From: Gymnorhina tibicen
Taxonomy: Eukaryota; Chordata; Aves; Passeriformes; Artamidae
Assembly (NCBI GenBank): GCA_013399875.1
Contig: VXAZ01000953.1
Span: 1,580,968 to 1,644,967, forward strand
DNA length: 64,000 nt
Direction of reading: 5' to 3'
The notes beneath the pieces are model-generated. The model was not told the DNA's origin. It did not search any database and saw only the letters and a list, made by a program, of their open reading frames with translations. The translations under genes and the position numbers were made by a program. Positions 1 through 13,546 of this stretch are shown in pieces. Within the stretch, counting starts at the first letter, position 1. Every line of letters begins with the position of its first letter.

Positions 1-1286
1 GCACTTGCTTATATCCCACCACCACTCATGTCCTATTACATAGAGAGCAAGTTTGAGCTTCTGGACTGATAAGGAATGAGAACTACTAGCAAAGGTGGAG
101 AAGAAGCCTCCTTCAAATCATAATCTGAGCCACTGCCTCTTAGCAGTGTTTAGAAATCTGTACTATCCTGCTGCAGTTTCCTGAGCTCTACTAATCATAA
201 TTTTTCATGGCAACATTTGCTGTGGGACAGAAATGGAGATAAATGGGAGAAGGCAGTGGTGCAACTGGTAAATGACTTGAGTGTTAGAGGAAGAGCCAAG
301 GGAGAGAGAGCTGCACTGATGCTCTCAGTGGAAACGAACAATAGAGAAGAGTACAGTTTGGAAATTAGGAAAGTGTTCCCACAGGTGAGATCCCAGGGCT
401 GAAGAAAACTTTCTCACAAAGGGAATAGCAAGACAAGCCTTCAGATCTGTTTCACAGCAGGTGAGCACTTTAGACTCTAGAAGGACCTGTACCCAGTGGA
501 AAATGGGAAAAGAAATAGGCACTGCTGCATTACTTTTGCAGGTTTCCCTTGCATAGCTGCATTAACAGGAAACTCCAAACTGCAGAGCATAAGCAGTGGC
601 AGTGGCAAAATTAATTGACACGATTTCTGGTACCTGCCTATGCAAAAATGAGATCTACTGAGTGACTGCCAGCCTAGGAAAAATGCAGCTAAATCCTACT
701 ACATGCAGTGGGCACAACCACTGCTACCTGTTACTGAGATGCCTTCCACAGTGCAAATTTAATGAGGAAAGCTGATGCCTCTGAATGCCTTTGGATACAG
801 ATGCAGAACAAGTTATACCAGACAAAAGGTTTCTCAGGTTAAGGGGTGATCTTCAGAGTGGGACAGCACGGAACCTTCCTGTGGACCTATTCCTACCCCA
901 CAGTCAAGTGAGATCATTTATTTGAAAATGGGATAAGTGACTCCACATGCAACACAGGGAAAGAATGTACACGTGGGGCCATTGCACCAGAGTTGGTGAT
1001 GCTCTCCTCAGGATAAAACCATAGCTATTTTTGGGTTAACTTCTCTGCATGCTGGTACTCACAGATACCAGAGGTAGGATAGTTCAGTATGGGTGATTAG
1101 AAATATACAGAAAAAGTACGAATATGGAGAAAAAAAATTAGTGTCCTTACAAACCATGCAGTCATCTCTGAAGAGGGAGGACCAGGGAGTTATATGGGGA
1201 CAGCACTGAGTGAAACCACTGTTGTCTTGGAAACTCAAAGGGAAAAATTAGCATACAGAAGGGGTTTAGAATGTTTTTCAGAGACA

Positions 1287-1332
<46 letters not shown>

Positions 1333-4300
1333 TAGATAGATAGATAGACAGATAGATAGATAAATAGATAGATAGATAGATAGTCACACTCCTCTGCTTC
1401 TTTGCTGATGTATTTCTTGCCCAAAGCCAGTCAATATAAGAATTTCTTGTCTGATTTGAAAAGTGAGAATAGGAATGAACCCCTACACTGTTTCTTCAGT
1501 ATAATGAGAACTGATCTTGTGTTAGCAATTCAAAGATACAGCTGTTACATATATAGATGAATAAAAGAGCATATAAGGATGAATTAACAGATCAGGTTTC
1601 TGATCCACCCCAAAGAAGAAAAGGAAAGAGACCTGTCTTGGATTATGAAGAAGGAGAGCTGTGAACATAGCTTAAAAGCTCCCTCATGCATCTCACTGAA
1701 ATCTGAAAGAACCAAGACCACTCACGTCCCTCAAGTAGCTGCGATCACAGGAACATGAGGCATTAGTGATGGAGAAGGCTTGCAACCCTAGCTATTCCTA
1801 CAGAGTACTTCCTGTAAAGCAATTTTCCATGTGCAGGAGGTGGAATGGCAGGAGGGACCTGCAGAAGACTCCGGTATCCTCTGCCACACATTGGGAGCAC
1901 AGTCCTGGCTAGCAGGGCTTGTTGCTCCTGAGGCTGGGGGTGGTGACAGCGTGTGTGTGTGTGTGTCTACCTGAGCATGCATGGAGTGTGAGACACCACT
2001 CAACTTGTGTGGCTGAAGGCAGCTCCAGCTCAGATCCCTCCTGTTCTCCTCTTGCACAGATGCAAAGAGGTGCTATCAAGAAGAAGCAGTGGAGCATTTG
2101 GTCCCTCAGCTCAGATGAGGCTCTAAACCAGCCTGCCAGAGACAGGCATTGGCAGTGAAAGGAGGAAGAGACTGCCAAGGGAGAAGACTGCTGTCTTTGC
2201 TGGTTCTGTGGCTTACTGAACAGGCAGAAAAAACATGCTGGACTTTCCTTTCTGAGGCAAAATTTGTTTCCCTTTCCAGGATCTCAGGGAAATAAATTTC
2301 ATGATTTCCCACTTGCTGTGTTGTGCATTGGTTTGGGAAGGCAGCCAGCACCACAGACCCAGGCTCTGGCATATGCTTACACTGTGGCATGGGCAATGAA
2401 CTCCTTTAAAATAGATTTATTTTACTCCTTTCCATGCCACCTCTCTTTGCCCATGGTGATACAGTACCACAGTGCCCATAACATCTAGCTCCTTTAATCC
2501 ATAGCCTGCCATTACTAGACCTGTTATTAATGGCCTGGAGTTTGCTCCCCCAATCTTTAATGTGCCCACCACTTCCAATACCAGCAAAAAGCTGTGGTTT
2601 TAAGACTGAATTAAGTCTTTTGGTATCCTGCACTACCCTCTGTGTGGGCCTTGGTCTATACCACCCTTGGTCTGTTAGGTCTGTGACAGTCCACTGCAGC
2701 TCCAGAGCCTGGCATGCCATTTAGCTGGAATGCCCTGGCTGAGTCCACAGAACCCTCTTGCTGGCTTTTTAGAGACACAGATTTTCTCAAACTACTCAAG
2801 CCAAGAAAGGTCTTGGCTTGCTGGTTGAAACAACTCCCAGCATTACATCTCCTTCTACTCTCCAAGCTTCTGATTGCGGTTTGTTTTGCTGAGTGGCCTG
2901 GCTGTGGGAGATGGCAGACACAGTTCGAGACAAGGTAGCCTGTTATCAGAGGGCAATATGCAGTCCACTTGGAGTCTAATCTACCCTTAGAAAGTAACTT
3001 GATGGACATGATAGGATTGCTTGTAAGGAGACCATACGCTGCTGTCGTGAGAACTACAGTCCTTGTGGCTAAGCCTCACACCAGGTCATGTGAACAGAGG
3101 CTGTCCTGCTATTACTTCAAACAGCAGCATCCAGCTACCCCTAAACCACTGCTGATATCTTTCTGACACTCTCCTTATCTTGAGAGAAAGGCACTGATGA
3201 AAGCCACATTAAAGCAGCCTGTCATTGAACAGAACTATCTTGCCATCAGACAGAACCATCGCTGTAAGCCGAAGCCAGAGCCTGACTTGTGATGGTTTAT
3301 GGAGGTGCATCAGCTGCATGGCATGGCCTCAGTAACGAGTGTCTCTAGCAGCACTTGGGGCATGGTTCATCCCTTCCAGGAAAGGGTCCCTACATACATG
3401 TGCTGTGCCTCACCTGGCGTGGTGTTGCCCTAAGGCATCCCATCAGTTGAGTAGCAGGGCTGACTCCCCAAACCACTGTTCCTTCACTCCAGCTGCTTCT
3501 TGAACAGCTTAAGGACCAGCCCTTCAATGCTCTCCACAGTGTCAAGTGCGTGTACATTAAGCAACAAATTTCATAGCTTACCTAACACCACACTTGGCCA
3601 TGCTCCCTCCCAGTGTAAAATTGGGATAGAGACATTGGACCCATGGTACTAAGTCTGCTTATGCTGTCAAGTGCCTGGCCTGTGCCTTCTGCCTGATCCA
3701 TGTTAGCAAGAGGATCTTGCAATCTCTACCCCGGGAAGAGGGAGCTGCAGGGCAAGGGCAGAGAAAAAACCCCAAGTAAAAACCCAAAAGAAAGCAGGGC
3801 TGGGGGCTGACACATGATTTCTGCTGTGTGATGGGTTTACTGAGTTTCCTACCATGCACTTATGATAAGGTGACTCAAAATATTAATTCATACCTCGTGC
3901 TTTGCCATGGATGGCAAAGTGCTCAGCCCACGCACTCTTGCGTAAGACTTGTGTTTGTTTATCTGAGGATCGTTTCTTATGTGACCTCCCTTCTGGGTGC
4001 AGCAGGGGAAGGAGGGGCTCTCGCTTCAACTACAATAAGTCCCAACTCATTCTCACAGAGCATCCCTGGGGACTGCAGCTGGTCAGAGTTCCTGGAAACA
4101 TTCTTTGCATCCCTCTTCGCACGTGATGGTTTGAGCCTACGTTCCAGATGTGACCTTTGAGTAAGGGACAAAAGAAGGTCTCCTTTGTAAATCTAATGGC
4201 ATCCCTTATCCAGCCTGCATATTTCCAGAGTTCAGAGATAGATCTTTGTGCATCAAGAAACAAAGAGCTATGCTTTCTTCCTGTAGATGCTTTTTTCTAT

Positions 4301-4425
4301 TTTGTACCTTTTTATCCCGACTATTTTATATCAAGGGCTATTCATCATAAAGACTATAAAATGAATCCTCACAGGAGACAGAGAAATATCTTGGCATCAA
4401 CAGTTTAGTAATGGGTTAGACAGCC
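1..4425. other. Gene-free unique sequence
   Basis: Apart from the microsatellite at 1291-1383 and a short (GT)8 tract at 1951-1966, I see no repeat family and no gene. Open frames reach 117 codons (minus strand, 2656-3009) and 110 codons (plus, 3828-4160), but they overlap other open frames on both strands and show no domain, signal peptide or consistent splice sites. Several of them lie in the 1.9-3.0 kb stretch, where stop codons are sparse on both strands. Confidence 0.7.
1291..1383. repeat. Compound microsatellite (AC)20 + (GATA)n
   Basis: An uninterrupted run of twenty AC dinucleotides (1291-1330) is followed directly by a GATA tetranucleotide array (1331-1383) with two single-base variants (GACA and AATA units). 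Such compound repeats are common in vertebrate genomes and are usually length-polymorphic. The AC part is alternating purine-pyrimidine and could adopt Z-form DNA; the GATA part contains repeated core GATA motifs. No gene is visible nearby. Confidence 0.97.
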
Positions 4426-4429
4426 TTTC

Positions 4430-4790
4430 CATGTGGAGTTTGCCAATATGAATCCAGCCCCCACACCAGCAGGGACTGCAAATTTCTATCACGTGCTGAC
4501 TGGCTGTCAGTCGATAGGAAACGAACTTAGTCCCAGTCCAGTTCCTACTCGATCAGTGCACGTCAGAAATACCATCACTGCTGGAAACTGTCTCCCTCTT
4601 TCACTGGCAAGCCTGGCAGAGAGGCTAGAAAGTGAAAGCGAGTCTCTCATCTCTGGGGATAATATTGGAGACACATTAGCATTAGAATCTGTAAGGAAAA
4701 AGCTTATTCAAGCATTGCTAGCACTCAACTTGCTCTGTATTGAGGCTTTTTGCTGTTAATATGAGACTTTTCACCAGCCTTGCATTAAAG
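4430..4790. other. Candidate conserved or cryptic coding block
   Basis: This stretch holds a 108-codon plus-strand open frame (4433-4759) and is richer in CpG and in palindromic motifs (CACGTG-like at about 4491, CTGTCAGTCG, ATTAGCATTAG) than the AT-rich DNA around it. The translation has no family I recognise. It could be a conserved noncoding element whose open frame is incidental, or a small unknown coding exon. The evidence is base composition and reading-frame openness only. Confidence 0.2.
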
Positions 4791-7700
4791 TGATTCTCAG
4801 GAAGAAACTAAAAAAAATTGCAGGTGGTGCCTTGACTGTAAAGGCACTAAATAAGTAATCTAGTCAGAGTTTTAACAGGTGAATGTGCCTTCACACAAGA
4901 GCTTGAAGATGTCCCAAATGCAACAGTTTTGCATTCTGAAGCTGTGCCAGGGAGAGGCAGAACTGCTCAGATGTCACAGCCAGGCCTGCTTGGGAATTCT
5001 CCAGCTGCATTGATTGTATTGAAAGAAAACGCCAGGTTGCTAAAATCCGAAACTTCTCCGTAGTTAAAATTCAGCTGGGAGGGTTTTCTTCCAGATTAAT
5101 GATTGAATTCCTACCAAATATGATTTTCTGTCTTGCCCTGAATGAAGGCCACTAGCCAAATGCCTTCTGGTGCTAGACACACCTTCACATCAAAGAAATG
5201 CACCCAGGGAGCTGCAGTGGAAAAGGAGAAAAAAGAGCCAGATGAAAGTGCTGACACCATGCCACCCCACTGGTACAAAGAGGGTTTGCTTATCTTCACA
5301 CCTGCACCACTGCAACAGCCCTGGCACATCCATCTCTCATCTGCCTCTTCTCACCTCATCCCCAACTACAGGAACAGGTATGGAAGAGACATCCAAAGTT
5401 TCCACATTGTTTGAACTTCTGGGTTGGGAACTCTTCAAAACAAGACAAAACAAGATGTGTCTCTGTGGAAGCATGGAGCACGTGTGCCAGTGTGTGCCTG
5501 CCTGTACAAAAGTGTGTGTGCACCATCTGCCACTGGGATTCTGCTCTCAACACTACGAGCACAGGATGCTCTCACCTGTGGTTTTGGTACATGCTCAGGG
5601 CTCTTTTTTCCCCAAAAGACTTTCTTATTGGATTCATTGCTTTGACAGCTGGAAATGGCAGGAAAGGTGATGGCTGGATTCATTTGTCACTTGAGACTGC
5701 ATTTATGGCACATAATGCTTCAGAGGCCTGGTAAGCATCACCAAGCCAGTCCTGTGGCTGAGGGAGCCAGGACACAACATCCTGTCTGCAGCCATCAGAG
5801 ACAGCAGCAAAACCAGGACCAGGATTGAGACCTGGTACCTCGCTCCCTGTGCTGACTGCTCAAACGCTGCTTACTCACTGTGCTTACAGCCACGATCCTG
5901 CTTTCATTGCTGCTTTCACATTCTTGTTGATCTGAGCTCCCCCTTTAGCTATGCCTTTCAAGTCTTAGAAGCTGTAATGAATATGTATCAACATTTCAAA
6001 GCCATAGATCCCGTGGTGGAGAAACAGAAAGGGAACGGGAGAGACAGACACACATACAATCTAATTCATTTTTAAATGTCTGTAATTCATCCAAGAGCAC
6101 TATCAATAATTACTAGAAGAAAGCAGTAACTCACATCACGAAAAATCAGCGCTTTGACGAAAAGTTGGCAGCAGGCCTTACAGATATCTTGCACATGCAA
6201 AACCTTTCTGGAGCATGATAATCAGCTGGGGGGCGGTGTGGGGGGAGACCTTTCTGTCTGTTCACAGCTCCGGTGGCCTCACCAGGGAACCCTGCTGTTC
6301 TGTCATCCCTGTGCCTGCATCAGGCACGCTGGAGCTCCTGCAGACAAACTCGGTGGGTGCATGCTAGATCTCATCCCTGCAGGAGGTGTGGGTTTGCAGA
6401 GGAGGTTTATGGGAGCTGGATGAATTGTAATCTTAAGCATCCTTTGAAATATCAAGCCTGGATGCTCACTGAATATCCTCTCAGGGTCTCACCACTGCGT
6501 CCCCTCAGCTGCGGCCATCGCTGTCCTGTGCTCATGGCAGGGCAATGAGCATCTCCAATTATCTTTTTATACCACCTTCAAACTCTTTCCTCTTAAAGCT
6601 CTGACTAGGACATAGATGGTGGCCTGGGACACAGGAGTGGGAACAGATCCTGAACTGCTTCCAGTTTGGAGCACCCAGCAGCTATCTCCCACCCACAGAC
6701 CAGAACCCCCACCATAAACAAAACTAAGGCAAGACAGATGGGAGAAAGGGAGAGGAGCACTCAGAGAAGGGAGGCTGTTTGTGTTAAAACTTGGATATCT
6801 TTTTCACCTGAACCCAGTCCTAGCTGCTCATTTTCTGGACATGAAGCTACAAGGGCTGTGGCATTTAGATCCATTCCCAGCCATCCCATTTTTGTGGACT
6901 GCCAAGACCTGCTTCAAATGTATGGCCCTGGCAGGGCTGGGGATGAGATATGGGGATGCTTTGTCATCTTTCAGACCTTTGTGTTAGTTTGTGGAGTATG
7001 AGTGATCCTCCTCCTCCTTTTCCCCACCATAATATAATCCATGTGATGCACCCCTGACTGTGGGACAGGCGCAGCTGGGGGCTGTGACCTTTGCTGCTGC
7101 CACATGCTGCCAGTCATGCTGCTTGCTGGACTGCTTCTCCCTGGGTTTACCAGCACCATGACAGCAGAGGCACTGGCACAAGCACCATGGAGCATCCCTG
7201 CTGTCATGTCAGACCTCACGCAGAAACACAGCTGGGACCACAAGATCCTAAATCCAATGGTTAAAGCTGCTGGGGCTCATCAGATAAAGCTGACCAAAAT
7301 CTCATTGCAGCACAGAGAGTCACAGAATTTGGGTCACCCCGGTGCAGTCCTCTGTGCTGGGCTACAAGTGAGGAACATTTGGCAGTTTCAGGTAATACAA
7401 GAGCAGCTGCTGCCTCTGTGGTGTGTGTCTCATGAAACTGCCAAACACCTGTACTCTCCAGTTGGCATCTCGTTAATTAAAGGATAAAATTCAAGAGATT
7501 AGCTTCCTGCACAAAGACCTATATGCTTTAAATCCTGCAGGTGTACCTGGCACTTTAACAAATACAGAGAAGGCCTGGAACCACCTGTCCCAGTGGCCTG
7601 AGAGGGCAAGGACAGCCCATGGCCCATAGATCGACAAACAGCCTTCAAAGAATGCCTAGAGAAGCTGGAGTTCTTTTATTTTTGCCAAATGTTCCTGTTG

Positions 7701-8990
7701 AAATTTTTATTTGAACCCTGCCAGTGTTACAAGATGGACTTCTTATACACTTGGCACAATTTCTTATCTTTATATGCACCACGCTGGCTTGATAAACACA
7801 TTTTATTTAATCTCATAAATCAAATGTTTATAGTGGCCCTTGCTGTTTCCCATGTAATGTCTGCTGCTCCGTGTTATAAATGGGCCATGTTGCACTGGCC
7901 TGTAACTCAGGAGGCCATACACCATAAAGACACTCAAAGCAGGAGCACTTCCTCATTGGCAAATACCCATGTTTCCTATGGAGAACAGAATCGGGGCATT
8001 TTCTGGGTCTTTTAGGGTCTGGGGTTTTTTACTCCTTTAAATCAGGTCTAGTTTAGCACTTCAGCACATTATCAGCTCATGCCACAGCCTGATGTTGGTT
8101 GTTGAGAGCACCTAGTCCTCTGATGTCCTCGCTGTGCTGGCTAACAGGAGGCAACAACACCCTGTTGTTGGGGCAAGTCTGGCTCCCAGGACAGGGACCT
8201 GAAAGTGCCCAGTGCTCTGCAGATGTGCAGCTGCTTGGACAGACTGGACGTGAAGCTCCACCCTGATGCGCTGGACAGGAAATTGGAAATCAAGTGCTTT
8301 TATTTCATCCCTCCCTGAAATTGTGCCACCAATGCCACACTAAAGGCAGTGAAATGCTGCATGGAAATTGGTTAGATTTAGCACTCTCTAACTTTGTTAT
8401 TACAGCACAGTGAGAAAGCCAGGCCAGAGCTGTGCTTTGTGAGTAATGATCTGAGCTATAGATTAGCCAGAAAATGAATCCTCAACTGGTATACAATGAT
8501 ACTGTCATTCCTGAATTCATTCCACGCAGCAGCATATGTAAAGCCATAATACTGACTGCATAATCAGTGGGTGGTGTTGCTATTTTTTCTCTTAAGCATA
8601 TGATGGACAAACAGCTTCTCCACTGTACATTTAAACCACTTCCATCATTTCTATTCATCTGTCCAGGATAAATTATATAGGAAAAAATGTGTAGGTGATG
8701 AAATTGCCCTCCATTTTTATCTGTCTTTTTTTTAACTGACAAAGGAGAGACAACATACGAGGTGTGTGTTGAGAGGTGGGTGGAACTCATAAATAACTTG
8801 TGTCTTCAGAAACAAACCCTAAAAGCCAGCTTGACTGTTTGGGGAGTAGGGCTAGGGGCACTCTGTGTGATAAGGTGTTGGTGTTCTTGCCTTCTTAAAG
8901 CTTTCTATCTAGCTCTGCGATCTCTCAGCTGTTTTTTGTGGGTTTCTTAAAACAAAAACAAGCTAAGATCCCATTTCACAGGGATTAGAG
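4791..8990. other. Gene-free unique sequence
   Basis: No gene or interspersed repeat recognised. The longest open frame is 166 codons (plus, 5170-5670) and is overlapped by five others on both strands, so it reflects a locally low stop density rather than a gene. The AT-rich part at 7690-7960 contains repeated TTTAT/ATAAA homeobox-type half sites but nothing that can be named. Confidence 0.65.
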
Positions 8991-8999
8991 TTTCCATGG

Positions 9000-9260
9000 A
9001 GAGCTGTAGCCCTCGGCGCCTGTGGTAGGTTGTGGTGTGGCTGTAATGACAGTCCCAGCCCAGTCCCACCAGCCCTGAGACATTAAGTGTAGACCCGAAT
9101 GTGCACGTGGAGAAACGCATGCGCTTCATCTTTAACGGGGTTTTAATTTTGTGCATGTGGGAAGCGCCAGATAACAACCCTGGAAGCGGAAGCTGATTGA
9201 TCACAGATCTGGTATGGGATTTGGGTGGCACCGACACGGCGCTTGTGACGTCCCAGTCTC
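9000..9260. promoter_or_regulatory. Candidate regulatory block: NRF1-like and CRE motifs
   Basis: A locally CpG-rich 260-bp segment in CpG-poor surroundings. It contains CGCATGCGC at 9116-9124, which matches the core of the NRF1 binding site, and TGACGTC at 9246-9252, which matches a cAMP-response element. CpG retention and these two sites suggest a small promoter or enhancer. No TATA box or coding exon is visible beside it. Assignment is inferred from motifs alone. Confidence 0.25.
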
Positions 9261-10879
9261 AAGAAAATGACCTTTGTGGACCAAGAGCACCAGTGGTTTT
9301 TCTGATGTGGAGGCTGACCACTGAAACTAGAAAACCACCCTCTTCAAACTTCCTGGTGTTTCTTGCCTTTCTGTGTCCTAGTCTCCAAGGCTTCTGGCCA
9401 AAATCAGCCTGGAGCTGAAGGGTCAGCAGCTAAATGAAATTATGAGGCTTTTAGAGAGCCCAACTGCCTGGGCAAAGGCATGGTTCAAAGGAGGAGCGGA
9501 ACAAACGGGGCAGAGATCAAGGGACGGGGACCTCGCATGGAGCTGGGAGCTGGCAGAGGAGAGAAGGGAAAGGGCAGGCTGAGGTCAGGCCATCAGGAAG
9601 GAGGTGAGGATGGAAACTCAGGGGCACAGTGGGGGTTCAGGCAGGAGCTGGGCATTGGGTCTGAGGCATCAGAAGGGTGCCACAGGAGGGGATCTGCTCC
9701 TTACTCTTCTCTAACCCTGGTTAATCACACACACAAATCAGGAGGAGCACAGGGTTCAGACAAAACCACCGCCAAGTCAAATACCAGCTGGGCAGCCTTC
9801 ACTAGGCTTTGTACCACATACCTGCTAAAATATCATGTTTAATTATGTGCTTGCATATGATTTTATGCACAAGGTGGGCTCTGCCTTGCAGCCCCCCAGG
9901 CCCACCTTGCTGCCTGTGCTCTGAAAGGCTTCACCAGTGGCAAGCACCCAGGGCTGTCAGCAGCCGGATTCTGCTGCAGCAGCAGTGGTCCCTGCTCACA
10001 TGAGAATGGCACTTGAGTGAAGAGAAAGGCTTCCCTGCATTATTGTGCCAGCCCTACTGCTCTAGCGTGTTTCAAGGCTAAGAAAAATACTCCAAGTCTG
10101 GAAATCGATTTCTGGTTTTTTAAGTCACACTGGCTGCACTCCTTGGAGGGAGGGAGCCTGTGTGAGCAGCTGGGGGATCAGAATCTCTGCTGGGCTGGGG
10201 CAGCAGGAGGGGGTGTTAAAGGGAGAGGGTTGCAGCCTTCTACATATCAAGGCAGGGTATCCAAAACTAGAACACGGAAACATGCTTGGGGAGGGAAGAA
10301 AAACATGATTTTACCCAGCCTAAGCTGAAATGGAAGTCTGTGAGACCAAGTGACTGAACCCATAAATAACTTAACTAGTGACCAAAATAGATGGTCTGGG
10401 CTATGCTATGCCATGCTATGCTACTCATTCCTTCTTTTCTCAGCACAGGACTTTCACAGCTGCCCCACTGCTTAATTTATTAATTTTAGAAAATATACTT
10501 GCTAATGACATAACACCTGTAGTCGACAGCCCTGCTGTGTTTGCTCTCTGCACGCAGGCATACCTAGTTCCTGGTAGAAGGCAGTGAGGACTCTGGCAGA
10601 AGGCACTAAAGCCAACCTGAGGTTTATTCCAGTGAGTATCAGGGACCATTATTTGCAGCACTACAGTATGTAATTCTTCCAGTGTAGCTAGGCACACATG
10701 CTTGGTGGCTGGAGCAGCAGGAAAACTAAGACTTGATCTGTTTCCGTTGAAAGCAAATGGGATTTTAGTCACTGACTTCAGACAGAGCAGGATTGGGACC
10801 CAAGAACAGAGTCAGTTTGCCAGTGTGTTGCTTGCCTACTGATCTCATGCCAATATTGTCTGCATTGGTGCAGGGGAGC
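9261..10879. other. Gene-free unique sequence
   Basis: Purine-rich DNA at 9480-9700 yields a 120-codon open frame rich in Gly, Arg and Glu that looks compositional rather than coding. A short pentamer repeat of GCTAT type lies at about 10400-10424. Nothing else recognised. Confidence 0.65.
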
Positions 10880-11430
10880 ACAAACGCCTGGTCATGGGCA
10901 GGGGGGGAATAATTAGCAGCGCTTATTAAAAGCTACGGTGATTATTCATTACAGCTGCTGTGGGCCACCCTGCTTCGACAGCCTGGGCTCTAGTGTCAGA
11001 GGCAGGGGGAGGGGGATGGAGAAGCAAACGGGGGCCTCCTTCACTCTGGTGTTGCAGTGGCCGTCTCTTTTCCAGAAGACGGATGTTGTGCTCTAAGTAC
11101 CTCTCCAGAGAGCTAATGGCCGACATGGCATTATTACCAGCCTGCGATGAGCTCTATCTTTTTTTTTTATGATAGTAATTTGTTACACTGGTTTGCCACA
11201 TGCCCGCTGCTTCCTTGTTAATCCAATAATCTATATGAGAAAAGCAATTTGACATTCCTCCTTCCCATCTGCCACCCATCACCCAATCTATATCTTAACT
11301 ATCAGTGATTTATTAATGGTGTCTGCATTAAGTACATCTCCGCTTCATTGGCGCCCTCGATTCCCTCTCTCCTAGAGACACTCTCTGGATACATTTAGAG
11401 AGCAGAGTCAGCATGAAGAGGAAAAGCAAC
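10880..11430. promoter_or_regulatory. Candidate conserved noncoding element (homeobox/E-box rich)
   Basis: AT-rich sequence with dense developmental transcription-factor motifs: TAATTA (10910-10915), TTATTAAAAG, GATTATTCATTAC (about 10940-10952), an E-box CAGCTG (10952-10957), and further ATTAAT, TTATTAATGG and CATTAAG sites to 11335. CpG dinucleotides persist in the AT-rich parts, which often marks purifying selection. These traits are typical of vertebrate developmental enhancers. Conservation cannot be tested here, so both the function and the exact limits are inference. Confidence 0.3.
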
Positions 11431-13480
11431 AGTAAAAGCAACCAAGTTGGGGGATTTTAGGTGCTTTGGTCAAATATTCCATGTGTACAACAGCCTGAAG
11501 CCCACTCAGCTGAGACTCAAATGCATACTCGGCCCCTCTGCTCGTTGCAAAACATAATGCTCTAGACAATGCAGGGCTTCGTCAGGTTTATGCCTATAGT
11601 CCTTTTGCCAGCATCAGTTTGCACCCAGTGTGGGTCAGTGTTCAGTGGCTCTTAGCAGGGGCTTTTCATGGGGCTTAATCCAGGGTTTGTTGGGCAATGC
11701 TTCAAGGGAAAACAACCATATTCATGATCTGTGGAAATAATGAAGTACAGAATCCAGTGTCCTGGATTTCTTGAAGGCTGGAAAGAGTGGTTCTGTTAGC
11801 CTTTCTGTCAGTGGCAGAATGAACAGCACATCACCTGTGATCACCTATTTTCATGACTCTTGTAAGAATACTGTACCTTCAATAGCTTCAGCAAAGTTGG
11901 TTTGAAATCAGCCAATGAGCTCAAAAGCTTTTGGAGGTGAAGGGCATCCAAGAAGCTCACATACATACACAGACACACACACTCCTGTGTGCTTACAAAG
12001 GCCTTGTTTCCTTAGAAACCAAGCTAAAAATCTACTGGCAGTATTTCAGCCTGCTTGCCAGTATCAGGAAAGAGCTCAGGGACTACTTGGGTCCTGAAAA
12101 ATGAAATTCTCTTTTCCTTTTGAAGGAATTCTCTGCTTGAAATTAGATTTGGGAAGCACTGATCCTCGCACAGCTCAAAGCTCACACTGCTCCACCCACA
12201 TGGGGCGCAGGACAGGCATTCCCGGTCATTCACCTTTCATTCTCAAAACCCGGGCAGTGTCCTTGCACGTGCTGGCCAGGCACTGCAAGCAGGTTTCATT
12301 GATTCAATTAGTCCCCACACAGCCATTGCACACAGCTCTGGCAGTACAGCTCAGCATCCTGCCGTATTTCCCTGTATGCTGAAACACTGTTAATGACTTT
12401 CGGTTCAACTCACATGGGGAAAGCAAAAAGAGAACATTTGACTTGATGCTGAAGTTCATTACGCACATCTTTCCTGCCACACTCCTGGGGATCTAAGGAT
12501 GCAGAGTGCAGAAACCAGATCTTGTGGATTACATAATTGAACATGGCCAGATTCAGTCTTGTTAAAGTCTCTGCTATACAGAAAGTTAATTCTGCAGGTT
12601 GGATGCAACACCTTTAGAAAGCACGGGGTGTGGACAGCATAGCAGATGATCCTTTTATTTCATTTTCACCACAGCTCTTTTTAAAGGGCCTTTATTTATT
12701 TAGAATAGCCTAACAGAACCTTTTCTGTAATTACTGCTATTTTTAAGATCCAGAAAGAAGTCATTAAAGAACAAAGTGTGGTGAGAAAAGCCAGAATCCC
12801 AGGAAACAGGGACGGTGTGGAAACGAAACAGTTACAAGCAAAACTGAAATGGATTTCACTGCTTTTTGAAGTCCAGTGCAAAGAATGGTCACGCAGCATG
12901 CACCTCTGCAGATGTGCAGGGGCAGAGGATGATCTGTGCCAGGGGTGGCAGAACGCACTGTTGGTGCTGCTAAATTGCCTTCTGAGATAGCTGGCACCGC
13001 CTGGACAGTTCCCACCCAGCTTTTTTTCCCGGTACAGGAAGGGTAACTGGGGAAAGTCTGGATTCACTGGAGTCTGTGGTGACTGACTTGGTGGTCTCAC
13101 AAAGTGGTTCTCACGTAGCCTTGCAGTCTTGCTACATTGAGCACTGTTTATTTTCCCTCTGAATTTTTGCCTCTTGGTGCTGGTGAGCTGTGGTTGAGAT
13201 GCTGCTCCTCCCAGAGCTTTGCTCCCCAGCCATTTTCAGTGCCTCAGGATGCCAGCCTTAATATTGTTGAAGGCTCCCAAGGTGATTGTTTTTTGCTGTT
13301 TCCTTTCCCTAAGGCTGAGATTTTCATTTGAGTTTTAGAATATCAGTTAACCCACATTTATCAAATGTCAGTATCATTTGGACTAATTACTCTTTTATGC
13401 ATAATGAAAAATCTTGGGATAAACAGACTGGGAAAAATGTAGGTATGGAGTCATTATTAGGAACTAAATGATCTGGTTCG
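11431..13480. other. Gene-free unique sequence
   Basis: No recognisable gene or transposon. Open frames of 134 and 93 codons (minus 12696-13100; plus 12101-12382) have antisense competitors and no domain. A short CA-rich run lies at about 11958-11983. Confidence 0.65.
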
Positions 13481-13482
13481 GG

Positions 13483-13494
13483 TTTTCTTTCTTT

Positions 13495-13545
<51 letters not shown>

Positions 13546-13546
13546 C
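13483..13546. repeat. (TTTC)n microsatellite
   Basis: About fifteen TTTC units, almost perfect from 13497 onward. The minus strand therefore reads as Lys/Glu/Arg-rich pseudo-protein in the open frame 13457-13759, which is an artefact of the repeat. The polypurine/polypyrimidine asymmetry could allow triplex (H-DNA) structure. Confidence 0.97.
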
